Source: Cryptomeria japonica
Lineage: Eukaryota; Streptophyta; Pinopsida; Cupressales; Cupressaceae
Direction of reading: 5' to 3'
DNA length: 64,000 nucleotides
Assembly (NCBI RefSeq): GCF_030272615.1
Contig: NC_081409.1
Location: forward strand, 915,597,340-915,661,339
Below, in pieces: positions 21,842 to 34,869 of this stretch. Positions within the stretch are counted from its first letter, which is position 1. Each line of letters opens with the position of its first letter. The translations under genes were made by a program, and so were the position numbers. The notes under the pieces are model-generated. The model made no database searches. It had not been told where the DNA came from and was given only the letters and a program-made list of their open reading frames with translations.

Positions 21842-24800
21842 CTATTTAAACTCTATATCTGAACACAATCTCTTTAGCCAGATGGCTTCCTTACAGGCAT
21901 GAGTAGCTGCCATATATTCTGCCTCAGTAGTGGACAAAGCGACCATAGCCTGTCGCTTGCTCATCCAACTGATTGCACCACCAAATAATGTAAACACATA
22001 TGCACTGGTGGATCTTCTTCTATCAACATCACCGGCCCAGTCTGAATCCACATAGCCTCGAATATCTAAGGAATGCTCATTTCCTGTTCCATGAAAACAT
22101 ATCGAGTACTCTGAAGTACCCCTCAAGTATCTGAAAACTCTTTTTACTGCATCCCAATGTGCTCTTCCTGGATTAGACATATAACAAGAAAGAACTCCCA
22201 CTGCTTGGGCAATGTCTGGTCTTGTACAGACCATAGCATACATCAAACTTCCAACAACACTCTGATATTGTACTCGACTCATCTCTTCCATCTCCAATGG
22301 GGATGTAGGACATTGTGAACTAGAAAGCTTTGTTCCCATTATAATAGGAACACTCAATGGTCTTGAATCCTACATATTGAATCTTTTCAAAATAGTACCA
22401 ACATACTTGCTCTAGCCTAGCCAAAGCTTTCTGTTTTGTCTATCTCTTACAATCTCCATTCCCACAATGTGCCTAGCTGCACCAAGATCTTTCATTTCAA
22501 ACTTTATCGAGAGCTGAGATTTTAACTCTGCAATCAAACCTTTTCCTTTGCCAATAAACAACATGTCATTGACATACAGAGCAATGACCAAGAAACGATC
22601 ACCATCAGATTTAAAATATATACAGTGATCAGATTTAGATCGCACAAATTCCAAACTCAACACATATGTATCAAACTTCTGGTACCACATCCTAGGACTT
22701 TGTTTTAAACCATACAAGGATTTCTTCAACTTATAGACCAAATGACTTTTACCTTTCATCACATAGTGCTCTGGCTGTGTCATGTAAATTTCTTCCTCCA
22801 AATCTCCATGAAAGAAAGCTATTTTCACATCCATTTGCTCGATCTCTAGATCATAGTCTACTGCAATAGAAAGTAAAAATCTAATGGATGTCATTTTGGC
22901 TACTGGAGAAAAAATCTCTCCATAATCTACTCCCTCAACTTGAGAGTAACCTTTTGCAACCAAACGTGCTTTATACTTCTCAATGCTTCCATCTGAACCC
23001 ATCTTCTTCTTGAACACCCATTTACAACCAACAGGCTTTCGTCCTTCAGGCAATGGTACAAGGTCCCATGTTTCATTCCTCTTAAGAGCTGCCATTTCTT
23101 CATCCATGGCTATTTTCCAGGACTCTAAATCATTCATACCAAGAGCCTCTTCTACAAATCTCGGTTCATCAATGTTAGCATTCAATGCAAATATGCATCT
23201 CCAATCATCAAGAGAATACCCATACCTTTCAGGTGGTTTCCTTTGTCTAGTAGACCTTCGAGCAAGATTTGGTTCAGGTACCTCTTCTTCCTCTAATGAT
23301 TCAGAACTCATAGAGCTCTCCTCGACTTCTTGTCTTTCTAAGGGCCTCGATTCAACTTTCTCTGGTGGCAGGTAGTTGAATCACATCTTTCTTTTGTTCT
23401 GTTTGTTTTGGCTGCACTGTAACAGAAGAAGGCTTAGTTTCTCTAAAAATAACACTTCTTGAATAAAATACCTTTTGTTCAATAAGATTCCAAAGCTTGT
23501 ATCCTTTTACACCATAACTATATCCGATGAAAATACATTTAACAACTTTGTTGTCCAATTTTGTCTGCTTCTCCTTTGGCACATGAGCATATGCTTCGCA
23601 ACCGAACACTCTTAGATGTCTAAGTGAAGGCTTGTGGCCCGACCACACTTCCATTGGCATCTTATCAACAAGAGCTGATGTAGGAGACCTATTTATCAGG
23701 TAGCAGGCAGTGGCTACAGCTTCAGCCCAGAACTTTTGTTCTAGTCCAGCTCCACTCAGCATACTCCTAGCCTTCTCCATCAAGGTCTTGTTCATTCTTT
23801 CTGCAACTCCATTGTGTTGTGGAGAATACGGAGTTGTCTTCTCTCTTTTAATACCACAATCTTTACAAAATGTGTCAAAATCATTGGAGCAAAATTCACC
23901 ACCATTATCAGTTCTCAAACATTTTATTTTCTTTCTAGTCTGCAACTCAACCATTGCTTTAAATTCTTTGAAATGACTAAAAACTTCAGTTTTACTCCTA
24001 AGAAAATAAACCCATGTTCTTCTACTAAAATCATCAATGAAAGAAACATAATAAACTGATCTACCAATAGAAGGAACATCAACTGGACCAAATACATCCG
24101 AATGGATTAGATCCAAAATACATGAAGAGTTATGAGAACTCGAGTAAAACTGAATGTGGTTTTGTTTACCATAGATACAATGCTCACAAAAATCAAATTC
24201 AAGATTGCAATCATTCAACCCATCAACAAGGTTCTTATTTTTCAAGGTCCGTAGACCCTTCTCACCTATGTGGCCAAGTCTCTGGTGCCATAACATGGTC
24301 TTCTCTACAGGCAACTTTGATTCGGTAGACAGAGCACCCTTGGGTACCCAAAACCACGACCATCTGTTGAAAGAGAAACCCTCTCCTTTTCCAAATGAGT
24401 AGTCTTTTTCACAATCTTATCAGAAGTACTATTGCACTCAACTGTGCATGCATCAAGCTGGTATAGTATACCCAATCTGCTTCCTCTTGCTATCACCATA
24501 GCACCTCTTACCATTTTCACACCTGCTTCAGAAAACTGTACATGCACACCCGCATCTATTAGCTTGCTAACAGATAAAAAATTCCTTGCTAGTCCCGGGA
24601 TATGCAAGACACCATCAAATCTTCTAATTCTACCATTAGAAAATTTCACACGAATACTTCCACGACCAACAATATCAAGTACTGAGTTATCACCCAAATA
24701 CACCTTACCACCATCAAAATTTTCATACTTACTAAACTAGTTTTTATTAGGAGTCATGTGGAAAGATGCACCTGAGTCTATTAACCATGCATTGTCACCT

Positions 24801-25681
24801 GCACGAGTGGCCAAGGCTGTGATGAAAGCATCTCCATCTTCCTTCTCAGACTCAGAATCAGAATCTTGCTTCTTCTTCTTTTTCTTCTTTTCTTCTTTAT
24901 AGTCCTTTCAGAAATGTCTGGGCTTTCCACAATTCCGGCAAATTATCTTGGACTTACCAGGAGATTTTGATCTCCCCTTATTCTTGGACTTAGAACGGCC
25001 ATTCTGCTTTTCATTCTTGCCTCTTTCTTTTGGTCTTCCTTGAACACTCAGAGCCTCTTTGGCATTCAGAGAAACCTTCCTTCTCATCTCCTTAGAAAGT
25101 AGAGAACCAACAACATCCTCCATCTTCAAGATGACTGCAGTGCTCCCTATGGCCATCACAAGGCTGTCCCATGAGTCTGGCAATGAACATAGTAAGATTT
25201 GGCACCTTTTTTCTTCATCCATTGGCACCCCAACAGAGGTCAACTGAGTTACCAACATATTAAAGCTTTCCAGATGCTCAGAAATTCGTCCACCTTCTTC
25301 CATTCTCAAATAATACAATTTCTTCCTTAAGAAGATCTTGTTCACAAGTGATTTCGCTTGGTAGATCTCACTTAGCTTCTTCCAAAGCTTCTTTGCAGTA
25401 GATTCTTCATGGACATTTATCATAATAGAGTCTGCAAGACACAATCTGATGAAACCTTTAGCTTTTCTATCAGTCACATCATATTGTGCGGCTAAAGTCG
25501 GATCTGCGGGCCTATGCTTATTCTCATCAATCGCATCCCATAGATCTTGATCAATCAATAGATCTTCCATCTTCAACTTCCACATCTCAAATTTTGTGCC
25601 AGAAAACTTCTCTACATCAATCCTCCCTGAAATGCTTGCCATCTTTTCAATCTTGCAACACAAAAATGAAAAACTCTGCAC
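21842..25681 (-). pseudogene. Fossil copia gag-pol region
   Basis: gag: UBN2-type, with MASISGRIDVEKFSGTKFE near its start and a zinc knuckle beginning CRNCGK. GAG-pre-integrase: LWHQRLGHIGEKGL. Integrase core: DLIHSDVFGPV, LRTDNGGEF and SPQHNGVAERMN, which hold the DDE acids. Reverse transcriptase: KWVFKKKMGSDGSIEKYKAR and YGLKQSPRMW. RNase H: GYVDSDWAGD and STTEAEYMAA. Together these identify a Ty1/copia polyprotein. A related, more decayed copy lies at 58470-60665. The region looks broken in several places and is treated as a fossil. Confidence 0.9.
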
Positions 25682-25748
25682 AAGCTTCCACTCAAACCTT
25701 GATTAGCTCAAAAAACCCTGTACCCAACAAATAGAACCAAAACTGGCC

Positions 25749-25761
25749 AGGCTCTGATACC
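25749..25761 (-). promoter_or_regulatory. Copia primer binding site
   Basis: The plus-strand GCTCTGATACCAC is the complement of TGGTATCAGAGC, lying just inside the 5' LTR, and matches plant initiator Met tRNA. Confidence 0.9.
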
Positions 25762-25764
25762 ACT

Positions 25765-26464
25765 TGTAAGGAAGCAAAGGTGTGCGGAAACACTTCCTAC
25801 GCTAATCTTGAGAGGATGATTTTGCAAATTTCAACTTAACTATTCCTAAGATATCAAGAAATGCACAATAAAGCATAAACAAAATAGCAATGAACACATA
25901 ACACAGTGATTACCATGGGGAAACCCTTCTGGGAGAAAAACCCCACCCTCCAAAACTCGCACAATGTATTATCAAATCTAGCTGATTACAATACACTTGC
26001 AATGCAAGTTCTTACAGGAGCGCATCACCACAACTCGAACTCAGAGAGACTCCTTCTAGCATCCAGTTTTGCAAAAAACTCAATAATCAAACTCCTCCCC
26101 AAGCTCTCCTTTTATAGTGATTTTACAACCTGGAAACCACTTGTGGTTTTACAAAACCATGGGCTTAACCACCATGCCACATGGTGCCCATTTTTGACAT
26201 TTACATTTCCAAAATGGAAAAACAACCAGGTTAAAATAGTAATCCCGTCCATAATTTTGTCCCCTAGCTTAGACCCTCTTAAAAGTCACAAAATGAGTCA
26301 TTAAGGCTCTAAAAATGGCCCACCTATATTCTACTATGGACAAGATTCATTTTTAACAACTCACTAACCATTTTCCAATGCATAAACATGTGGAAAACTA
26401 CCTCAAATAAATTCTGGAATTTTCCAGAAAAAGACTGCAAGGTTGAGACACATGTTTCTCAACA
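25765..26464 (-). repeat. Copia 5' LTR
   Basis: Partner of 20837-21536, same length (700 bp). Confidence 0.95.
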
Positions 26465-26479
26465 AACATTACTACACAT

Positions 26480-27780
26480 TTTGAATTCTCTTATATTTGC
26501 AGCAATGAAGAGTCCGCACATTTTTTTGTTCATTCATCATGTAAATTAACTTTCCACACTATTGTTTCAAGATACTTATGTAAGTTGTTCTACATCTTGA
26601 TGACTTTTGACTATTTGTGTATTTAGATTCAACTTTGCAACTAATTTGTTTTGCTTAACATGGCCAAGAAATGAAGTGGCCCTTTAGAGGATCATGATTT
26701 TTTTCATCGTTTGTGAGTTGTCTATATCTTTCGAAATATTAAATGCTCATTCTTTTATAAAAACATTAATTACAGACTATTTGTTTAAATTTGAGCAATT
26801 TCTCTCGTATCCCTCAAAGTTAAAAGTATTGAGTAATATTTATTCATCCATCTCTAAAAATTATGACTATATCATTTAATATAAGTTGAGGAAATTATGT
26901 TCAAAACTGTATTTGATGTGAAAACACACTGATAAGTATGGAATGCATCAGGTTCCATGGATTAGTTGTATATCTTATGTCCTAATCTATATTATATAAA
27001 TGATACAAATGATAATAAATTTATAATTATATAAACAATACATTGTATTACATCTCAATAGCTGGAGATATGAAGCTCTTAAGTCATTCAAGCAAACAAA
27101 TACATTTATAAAAAGAAACAGTCGTTCTCAAGCCAGTCAACAAAGAGTTGAATGGAACGATAGAGAAACAACATAATGATAGAACAAAAATTTAAGTTTA
27201 TATATGTCAATCTAACAAGTTACTGCTCTTTTTCTATATATATGTTTATAAGACCGTTCTCTCTTTCACATTAGTTGAGCTTAAAAAATCCTTAGAACAG
27301 TAAACTTGTTCACACACACAAAAAAAAGTTATGTTTTTCTCTTTTTCAGACACACACAGAACAACTAACCAAGATTTATATTGCAATAATAAATAAATAA
27401 ATAAATCTCTCGACGGAGTGGTTGCCTTGTTTCATATAAAGATAATTAAAAAAATTAACTATACACAACATATTATAAAATAAAAAGAGTTGAAAGGAAA
27501 TTTAGAGCCCATTCGATGAACAGGCTGGCCATACCAGCGGTAGAAGGAGTTTGCAGCAAATAAAGGAAAGACGGGATTGAACAGGGAAGTGGATCACTTT
27601 TAATAAGTGTTACCCATCAAACAAGAGTATAAGAACAGAGAGATTGCAGGATATTCGAAGTAGGTTCTCCTAAAAATATTTTCTTTAATTAGAATATATA
27701 TCTGGGAACGCAAATTGTAAAGGAGAAACTAACATAGCAACTGGAAATCCAGTTGCTCGAGATTTCTTTCTTTTCTTTAA
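26480..27780. repeat. Duplicated 3' flank of a lectin receptor kinase
   Basis: Collinear with 53355-54290, the region just beyond the 3' end of the intact kinase gene. Shared landmarks are TTTTGAATTCTCTTATATTT, ACAGACTATTTGTTTAAA, AACAGGCTGG and GATTGCAGGATATTC. This is host DNA duplicated with the gene. About 420 bp in the middle (26930-27280) is less similar. Confidence 0.75.
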
Positions 27781-27782
27781 AT

Positions 27783-27940
27783 TTAAAGTAAAAGATTGAA
27801 AAGCTTGGGTGGTGATAGACAGCTCCTATTCTTCCTTTTGAAAATGCACAATGATGGGAGCTGTGCTTGAATATGCTCAGGAGGAGACTTGAAATGAATT
27901 ACCTGATTGAGAAGTGGAAGCAAGAAATACCCAAATTTAA
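27783..27940 (-). pseudogene. Lectin receptor kinase C-terminal fragment
   Basis: The nucleotide sequence matches 54280-54395 (TGGGAGCTGTGCTTGAATAT; AGGAGGAGACTTGA), the last codons of the intact gene. The rest of the C-lobe is absent, and at 27943 the sequence changes to one that also occurs upstream of the kinase remnant (33396). It is either the 3' end of the copy at 31372-32541 split by insertions, or what is left of a third gene copy fused by deletion. Confidence 0.65.
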
Positions 27941-27942
27941 TT

Positions 27943-28060
27943 GTTAGAATATGTAAAGCAACAAATAATCTGTTCATGCTATAAGTGAACATATTTTTTT
28001 TACATAGGAAAAAATCAAATATTCAAAAAACATGTGCATTTCATGATTTAGACTCACGTA
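27943..28060. repeat. Direct repeat of 33396-33520
   Basis: Shared GTTAGAAT-TGTAAAGCAACAAA, CATGCTATAA and AAAACATGTGCAT motifs. It marks a duplicated 5' flank of a lectin receptor kinase copy. Confidence 0.65.
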
Positions 28061-29090
28061 TTCTATTTTACCCTACAATCTTTGCTTTTAACATTTTTAT
28101 CATTTGAAAAAATATCAAATATTATTTAACAAATATATCACATTTCCATTCATTATCATAGAGAACTAAAACTACATCTTTTTTAAATTGAATTTTATAA
28201 TTTGTATAATTACTTTCACATTTTGAAGAACTTGATTAATTATTTACATGCTTTGAAGAAGTTGAATGATTGTATTCATGCATTATCTTTGAATTTAATA
28301 AATGTTATTTATTTTGATCTATTATATTCAAGTTATATAGAATTCAACATCATATCAAGAAATTTGATTACAAAACTCAAACATCGGAGGAATGTGAAGT
28401 GAAGAACAAATGAGATAACTTTGTGCAATTAAGAAATTGAAAGTCTAGAGTTGAGAGCATGTTCTCTTTTCCATCTCAATTTATTATTTTATATTTTTAT
28501 AATTCCAATGATTATGAAGATTGAAGTTTTCCTAGTAACAATTCTAATTCAATCTTGGAAGATAATTTCTTGGCAACATGTCCACAAGACCTTAGATTAT
28601 GAGTGTTCAAATATTTTCTCTATGCCCATAGCATATTCTATTGGGTACCAATATTTTGCCATCACGAAAGTCATTCAAACTTTAGATTGTAATTGATCTA
28701 GTGTTATCTACTAGGAAAATAAGTCAGAGCACATACTTTATCTTCAAATGGATAGCTTGCCTACTTTTCACTACTACTATGTGCCCATAATTCCAATAAC
28801 TCCTTGTCATATCCCTCGGTTTTTCTCTAGATACTATTTGTTATGGTAAAAAGGCAACTTTTATGATGATAGATCATACTACAAAATCAACTCCTACATA
28901 TATTTTTCCATGCTCATTTTTTTGGCTACCATATCTCTTCAATCAAGTTAATTCTAACTTCCAATATCCATCATTTCAATCACTCTCCTCACCACACACT
29001 TAACAAAACATGTTCAGAGTATACATGACATTTGATGTGAATGACTTATGTTATCAATAACCTACCATGATACATTATTTTACATATCCG
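28061..29090. other. AT-rich DNA without a gene
   Basis: Short ORFs up to 81 codons with no recognisable domain and AT-driven composition. Nothing else is seen. Confidence 0.4.
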
Positions 29091-30098
29091 TGTAGCATCC
29101 TAAATTATAATCCTACAATTTGGACTGTATTTAGGGCTCTCACCTTAGCACCTGCTTCTCCACGATTGATAGAGACCTATGTATGCCCCCACCATGCAAT
29201 AATTCTCACTGTTTTCATACTTTTACCTCCATTTTTTAGCATTTTATCTAATTTTAGCACTTCAAATTACAAAAGAGAAAACACCATCAACACAAATTCA
29301 CTTAGCATTTAGTCTTGATCTAATTCATAGCTAGATCTAGTGAATTATTCATCCTCTTTTGAATGCGTATATGGTAAAAAAAGATGGTGATAGATTATTG
29401 TAAAACCACAAAGATCTAACCACAACAAACCCTAGTTCTACAACCAAACATTCACCACACACCAATGAAGATACCTAAGAACATGCAAATCAACAAATGA
29501 AACAATATTACCATTCACATGCCGAATAGGGTTTCAATCTCTGTTGTCTCCTATCTCCATTGATCTTGTTTGATATATTTGCTCTCAGATTTTGTATTAT
29601 GCAGAAAAGCTCAACAAAGAATGGATTGTGGTTGTGAAGTTGCTTGATTGCAAGAAAGCCTGATAGATGCATTAGGTAGATGCATTAGGTGTTAGAAAGA
29701 GAGAAAGAATCCTCTTATATAGAAGATGCTTTAGAAAATGGAGGGATAAGGTTAAGAGGTGAAAGAAATAAATGGTCGGTTAGGATTAAAGGGTAGGTAG
29801 AAGAAATAATAAAATAATGAAGGGGGTAGGTAGAGGAGGATTAAGAGATAAATGACATGTGTTATAGAGGAAAAAGCTAATGAATTAATTAAATAAATAA
29901 ATATTTATTTTAAATAGAGAAAGTGGAGCAATTAAATAAATAAAAATATTTATTTAAAAGAGAAAAGGGCTAGAAGAGGATAATTGAATTAATTAAATAA
30001 ATAAAGATTTATTTAATTAATAAAAGACTTAGGATAAAGTAATTAAATAAATAAAAATATTAATTTAATTAAACATGACAATTTTAGGTGTCTATAGA
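29091..30098. mobile_element. Abutting LTR-like fossils in opposite orientations
   Basis: 29091 onward starts TGTAGCATCCTAAATTATAA on the plus strand, a gypsy-type LTR head. From 30098 leftward the minus strand starts TATAGACACCTAAAATTG and contains a TATATAAG core near 29720, another LTR of the TGTAGACACC group. A purine-rich stretch (30106-30118 in complement) lies just outside it, as expected for a 3' LTR. Both are fragments; the boundary between them is near 29340-29400. Confidence 0.5.
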
Positions 30099-30179
30099 AT
30101 GCAATGTCCCCTAAGTGAGAAATTAGTGGTTTTCATTCTTTAGGTGGAAACCCTAAATTTTTTCACATTACAATCTGTT

Positions 30180-30440
30180 AAATAATTGCATTTTTATTTG
30201 GCTTTTTGAGATCCTAAATATATCTACCATTCAATATCCACCTAAGATTTTTGCACAATTGAGTTCTATCGGTGATAAGATTGAAGATAAATATCGATGC
30301 ATGCTTATGTTATGCTCTTTGCAATATTCATGGGGTCATCTAGTGATGGCTATTGGAAGTAATACTACTAAATTCATAATGGATGAAGTGGCTCCATCCC
30401 TTTTGTCTAAAAAGATGCAAATAAAATCTTCTAAAATGGC
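30180..30440 (+). pseudogene. Copia gag fossil (plus strand)
   Basis: QYSWGHLVMAIGSNTTKFIM and ALSLLSKKMQ-like residues match the UBN2 gag region, and the same part of the copia element at 25.1 kb reads DSWDSLVMAIGSTAVILKME. It ends abruptly against repeat R1. It is a fossil fragment. Confidence 0.7.
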
Positions 30441-30590
30441 TTAGTGTATTGGCAACTAAAATTGGCATTAGATAGATTGAGGTATATTAAATGCTAGATT
30501 TAGTTAATATGTCCAATCTAAATGTTCACAAATAATTTTCAATCCTTTGACAAATTGATCTTGACATGGACACAAATTTCTGAATGGACA
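30441..30590 (+). repeat. Repeat R1, copy b (partial)
   Basis: Matches 20670-20820. It joins the gag fossil on its left without any spacer. Confidence 0.7.
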
Positions 30591-31371
30591 CAAATTGATC
30601 TTGCCTCTATAGAGCAACTTGACATAATGTCGCGCTATCTGCAAAGCCCTCGAAAGCCTCAATTGCTTCTGAGCTCTATTGCTCTGCTCCCTCACTCTAA
30701 TCTGCATCCTCCTCCTCACCTCGAGAGGCAAAATCAACAACAGATTCAATTTGGGTCTGCAATGGCGTACACTCTTCTTCTTTAGTCGAATTTTCCTCAT
30801 TTTTCCAGCCATCCCATCAATGTATGTGATGTTTTGTTTTAACTTTTGCTTGCACAATTTTACCCTCCACGGAGTCTAAATTTGCAAGAAATTCTTCGAT
30901 GACTGAATCAGTGTCTTCATCTTTTAGTTGCCTTTCAGCCTTCTTGAAAGACCAACAATTTCTTTTGGCATGGCCTCGCTTGCCACAATACCAGCAACTA
31001 GTTTCTCTAACTTTGAACTTCTGCATTTCTCGAGAATTTTCAATCCTCTATCTATCTACCTTTCCATCTCTGCTCAACCTAACTTCACCTAAGCTTTGAT
31101 ACCAATTGTTAATCTAAACGAGTAGAGGAAAAACATAATAATCAACACAAAACAGCAGAATGCAAAACAACACAAACAAAGACAGGAGACACGAATTTAT
31201 AGTGGTTCGGCAAATGCTTACATCCACTCTCAAGCACGGAATTATCTTATTAACCAAATATTCAATACACACTATAGACAGAGTGCACACATATATTTAT
31301 ACAATCATATTCAGACATGAATCGAAGAATCTGGAAAAGTCAAATGATCATGTGACCGTTGGGCTTCAACA
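30591..31371 (-). mobile_element. LTR-element fossil: 5' LTR, primer site and gag end
   Basis: An LTR of 265 bp at 31107-31371 (TGTTAATC...CTTCAACA) is followed on the minus strand by a tRNA-Met primer site (complement of GCTTTGATACCA at 31093-31104). A gag-like region with the zinc knuckle CWYCGKRGHAKRNC near 30970 comes next. No second LTR or pol is seen. It is broken. It sits directly against kinase codons at 31372, so it inserted into a lectin receptor kinase copy. Confidence 0.7.
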
Positions 31372-32541
31372 CCCATACCCACTCCACAAGCCTCATATTG
31401 TTGCAATCCCCAATCTACAGCTCTCCTTCCTGTAGCGATTTCCAAGGCCACAGCACCAAAGCTGTAAACATCTGATTCAGAGGATCACACACTCAGGAGC
31501 TAGGTAACCAAGGGTTCCAGCTTCCATTGTGGTTTGAGACAAACGACTGTGCTCCAACTTGCACGCCAAACCGAAGTCCCCAAGCTTTGCATTGAGATTG
31601 TTTGCAAGCATAACATTGCTGGATTTTACATCTCTGTGTACAATACAGTGAGCCCATTCTATATGGAGATATAGTAGTCCAGAAGCTATTTCCAAAGCTA
31701 TTCGATACGTGTGACTCCACTGCAGTGGAGGAATATCTCCTTTGATGAAAAGGTGTTTGTTTAGTCTTCCATTAGACATATACTGATACACCAAAAGTAA
31801 TTCGCCTTTCTCATGACACCATCCCAATAGCTGAACGAGGTTTCTATGTCTTACTCGACTAACAATACTTATTTCAGAGATGAATTCTTTTAGCCCCTGT
31901 CTTGACCCTTGTGAGATGCGCTTAACAGCCTTTTAACGCCTTTGTACACACCTCCAAATTGTCCCTGCCCCAGCTTTAAACTTCAACTGAAGAAATCACC
32001 ACAACAAAATTATCTGGAAGAAATTTGAAGCAATCAAAAGGAAATGCAAGAATGGGATCTCTTTGGGACGTAGAGCTATTGGAGGTTTTGAAAAGGAATA
32101 TTTGTAGATAATTTTTTCTAACGTTGCAATCGATGTGCGCATTCCACAACTTACCATCATTTAAACTATCATTCAAATAGGTATAATTGTAAATTTGAAT
32201 AGGATAATTACTACCAACATGAAAAGAGACACGGGCCCGATAAAAGCTACTAAATTTAACAGCGAGCATGATGTCTAAAAAATTCCATTTCCGGGAAGAC
32301 CGCCTGTAGTTTCGTTGGCCACTTCATGATGATCAATTGTATTGTTTGTAAGATGGATTTTATGCCCAGATATTGTGGCATCATTTACACAGAGAATGTT
32401 GCTTGTATTGCATCTCGTGAATTCATTAAACCTGAAATTCACGCATGCTGACTCGGCCATAAACATGGGGATAGATAGAGAATTCATTGCGCAGAGCATA
32501 AAAAACACACCAATTAACTGGGCAAAGTACGATGTGGCCAT
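31372..32541 (-). pseudogene. L-type lectin receptor kinase pseudogene
   Basis: Paralogue of the gene at 54294-56321. The minus strand starts with an ATG at 32541 and a signal-peptide-like stretch (LIGVFFMLCAMNSLSIPMFM), then the start of the legume-lectin domain (CNTSNILCVNDATIS). Most of the lectin core is deleted before GLPGNG. The domain's end is present (RDPILAFPFDCF). The transmembrane and juxtamembrane part is missing, so the lectin tail runs into the glycine loop (LGQGQFGGVYKG). The kinase keeps HRDVKSSNVMLA, DFGLA and GTLGYLAPE and then stops. With several deletions and frame changes it cannot make a receptor. Confidence 0.9.
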
Positions 32542-33395
32542 CTAACAAACGGTATAATCTATTTGAAGCAGTGAGCAAAAAGAGGCAAACGGTATAAACT
32601 AATCAGATAGTTAAGAAATGATCAGAGTTGAGATAATAATATAAAAAGAAAGTGTGGGAAAAATGCAGCTGCGAATGAATATATAGACAAAGATAAATAA
32701 TATCTCAACCAATAAACCACTACCATCAAAACCAGAAAAAAACATTCTTTCCTGTCAGGCACAAAAACATACCCACTCTTTGTTGAATGTGAAAGAAAAT
32801 TTGATTCCAACCTTTTCCGTGATGGAATGTATACTTTTCCCTCAACTTTGTGTATAGGTAGTGTATAGGTAGTGCAGAATTATTGAGCGCACTTACGCTG
32901 TCGGGTATAGTCGTGATTGTTTGGGACTTGATTCCGTATACACGTGGTCGGTCCCTCCACTTGGGGGCTTCTTCAAGTATTTGGGTCAAACTCCAACTTG
33001 AGTGGCTCTTTAATCGGCAATATTAAGTTGACATTTTCCACAAGTTATGATCCTATCAAATCTGACCAATAGAATATTTCAACCATTAGAATTATTAAAA
33101 TATATATATATAATTTTTTTATTTTTTTTTTTCACAAAATGAAGATATTGACAAAAGAAATTGAAGATCAAAATTTTATCATATTATAAATTTAGATTCT
33201 TTTTTTATAAAGTTGAAAGAGAGATTTATGATATTGTGATAATACTTATATCATCATTAAAAGTTGTGCAAGTATGGTGGAGAGTACGACTGATTTTTAG
33301 GTGTTTTGAACAATTTGCAAAAACCACACCTTTGGGCATTGCCAATGAAGTCTCATGCTTTATGTCGAATTTCTAAGAAATACTGAACTCTAACG
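32542..33395. other. Upstream region of the pseudogene; no gene
   Basis: Contains only short chance ORFs. The first bases (CTAACAAACGG) still resemble the region above the intact paralogue's ATG (CTAACAAACAG at 56322). Confidence 0.4.
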
Positions 33396-33520
33396 GTTAG
33401 AAATATATAAAGCAACAAAGAGTGTGTGTTTTAATCAGCTCATGCTATAATGGGAACATATTTCTTTACATATAAAAAATTTGAATAGTCAAAAATCATG
33501 TGCATCACACATATTTCTCT
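33396..33520. repeat. Direct repeat of 27943-28060
   Basis: Host flank duplicated with a kinase copy; see the partner entry. Confidence 0.65.
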
Positions 33521-34869
33521 TATTACATATCACATAGAATGACCTTTGACACCTACTTTCAAATTAAACAACCTCTGCAGGCACATTTTATTTTATATGC
33601 ATGCACATATAAGAAACTTTTCCTTCTGCTCATTATTAACCAACTCTATTCTCGCTTAATACTAAACACCTCAAATTTCCACTTTGTATCCTATAGTCAA
33701 ACCCTAAAAACCTCTCAATTCACCTTAAGTTCAATTACATCCCATCAACCTCTGATAGTTTACTTGATGTTTGTCTATACCATTGCAGCCCATTCCACTA
33801 ATTCTACTGGTCAATCTTATGTTTTGTTATCTCCTCTTGGTCTTGTCTCATTATATTATCTTTATTGTCTGGATATGTTTTGTGATTCCCTCTTTGGCCA
33901 TCCCACTCATATCTTCTAGTCCACTCTATATTCAATTGTCCCCTTCTACCCTCATACCATTGTAATCTCCCTTATGTAACCTTATGCTCCATTATCTCCC
34001 CTTTTCCTTTTCATTTTATCCCTTCTACTTAATACAAACTCCTTCAATATTAAATAATTTTTAACATTTATATACCTTCTCAGTGCTTGTCCATACAAAT
34101 ATATACATACATGTATACAAGTCATTTTATTTGTTTGACTTCTTTGTAGTTTTATTTATAATATTGATAATTATATACATTTAATTTTACAAAACCAACA
34201 AAATATTTAAAATTTTATCGTCATTACATATTTAGAATCTAAAATTAATATGATGGTTTAAATACTATATCAAATATTTATAATATTTTTTATCTAAGTT
34301 AAACTATCTTATCGTTAATATAAACTCTAGTTTCATATTGTGGTAAATACTTTTAATTTTATAAAATCAAAAAATTATTTTAAATTCTATCATTATTACA
34401 TATTTATAATTTTAAATTAATATAATTCTTTAAATACTATATCACATATTCATAATATTTTTCAGCCAAGTAAAAATTAACGTATGGTTAATATCAACTA
34501 TACTTTCATTTTGTGGTAAAATAATTACAGCAAACAATAGTTGTTTTTGTTCAACTAATTACTCTAACTACATTATAAGATTCTAACTCTAAATCAATTG
34601 ATTAATATAGTCATATTTGTGTCTATTACAAATCAATAAATAGAAAATTGCAACTTCTGAAACTATTATCTATCTTGTCTTCATTTTAGTTCACCATAAC
34701 TCATCTATCATCTATTCTTCAATAATTTTCCAATAATACTATAAAGGCAAGTACTCACCACTAAGTGGCACTTGATTATCACTTGGGTTGTGAATGAACA
34801 TACCATTTATTCTTGTTGAGCTTTAGCTTTTGTTGATCAATATTAAGATTTGGTTAATTCAATACTTGT
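33521..34869. other. AT-rich DNA without a gene
   Basis: The 139-codon frame at 33500-33919 has no domain, signal or codon bias that I can support. The rest is AT-rich. Confidence 0.4.

Larger units (their letters stand above)
20837..26464 (-). mobile_element. Ty1/copia retrotransposon with both LTRs
   Basis: 5628 bp with 700-bp LTRs at both ends, TG..CA termini, 5-bp target duplications (AACAT) and a tRNA-Met primer site. On the minus strand the parts run gag (about 25.65-24.9 kb), protease (about 24.8-24.3), integrase (about 24.3-23.4), reverse transcriptase (about 23.2-22.4) and RNase H (about 22.35-21.85), which is the copia order. The LTRs differ at about nine of 700 positions by eye (about 1.3%). 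That implies insertion on a scale of a few million years, depending on the mutation rate. The element is complete in structure, but its coding region looks broken in several places. Confidence 0.95.

Noticed and set aside
33500-33919. 139-codon plus-strand ORF
   Set aside because: No recognisable domain, overlaps another frame of similar quality, and has AT-driven composition.
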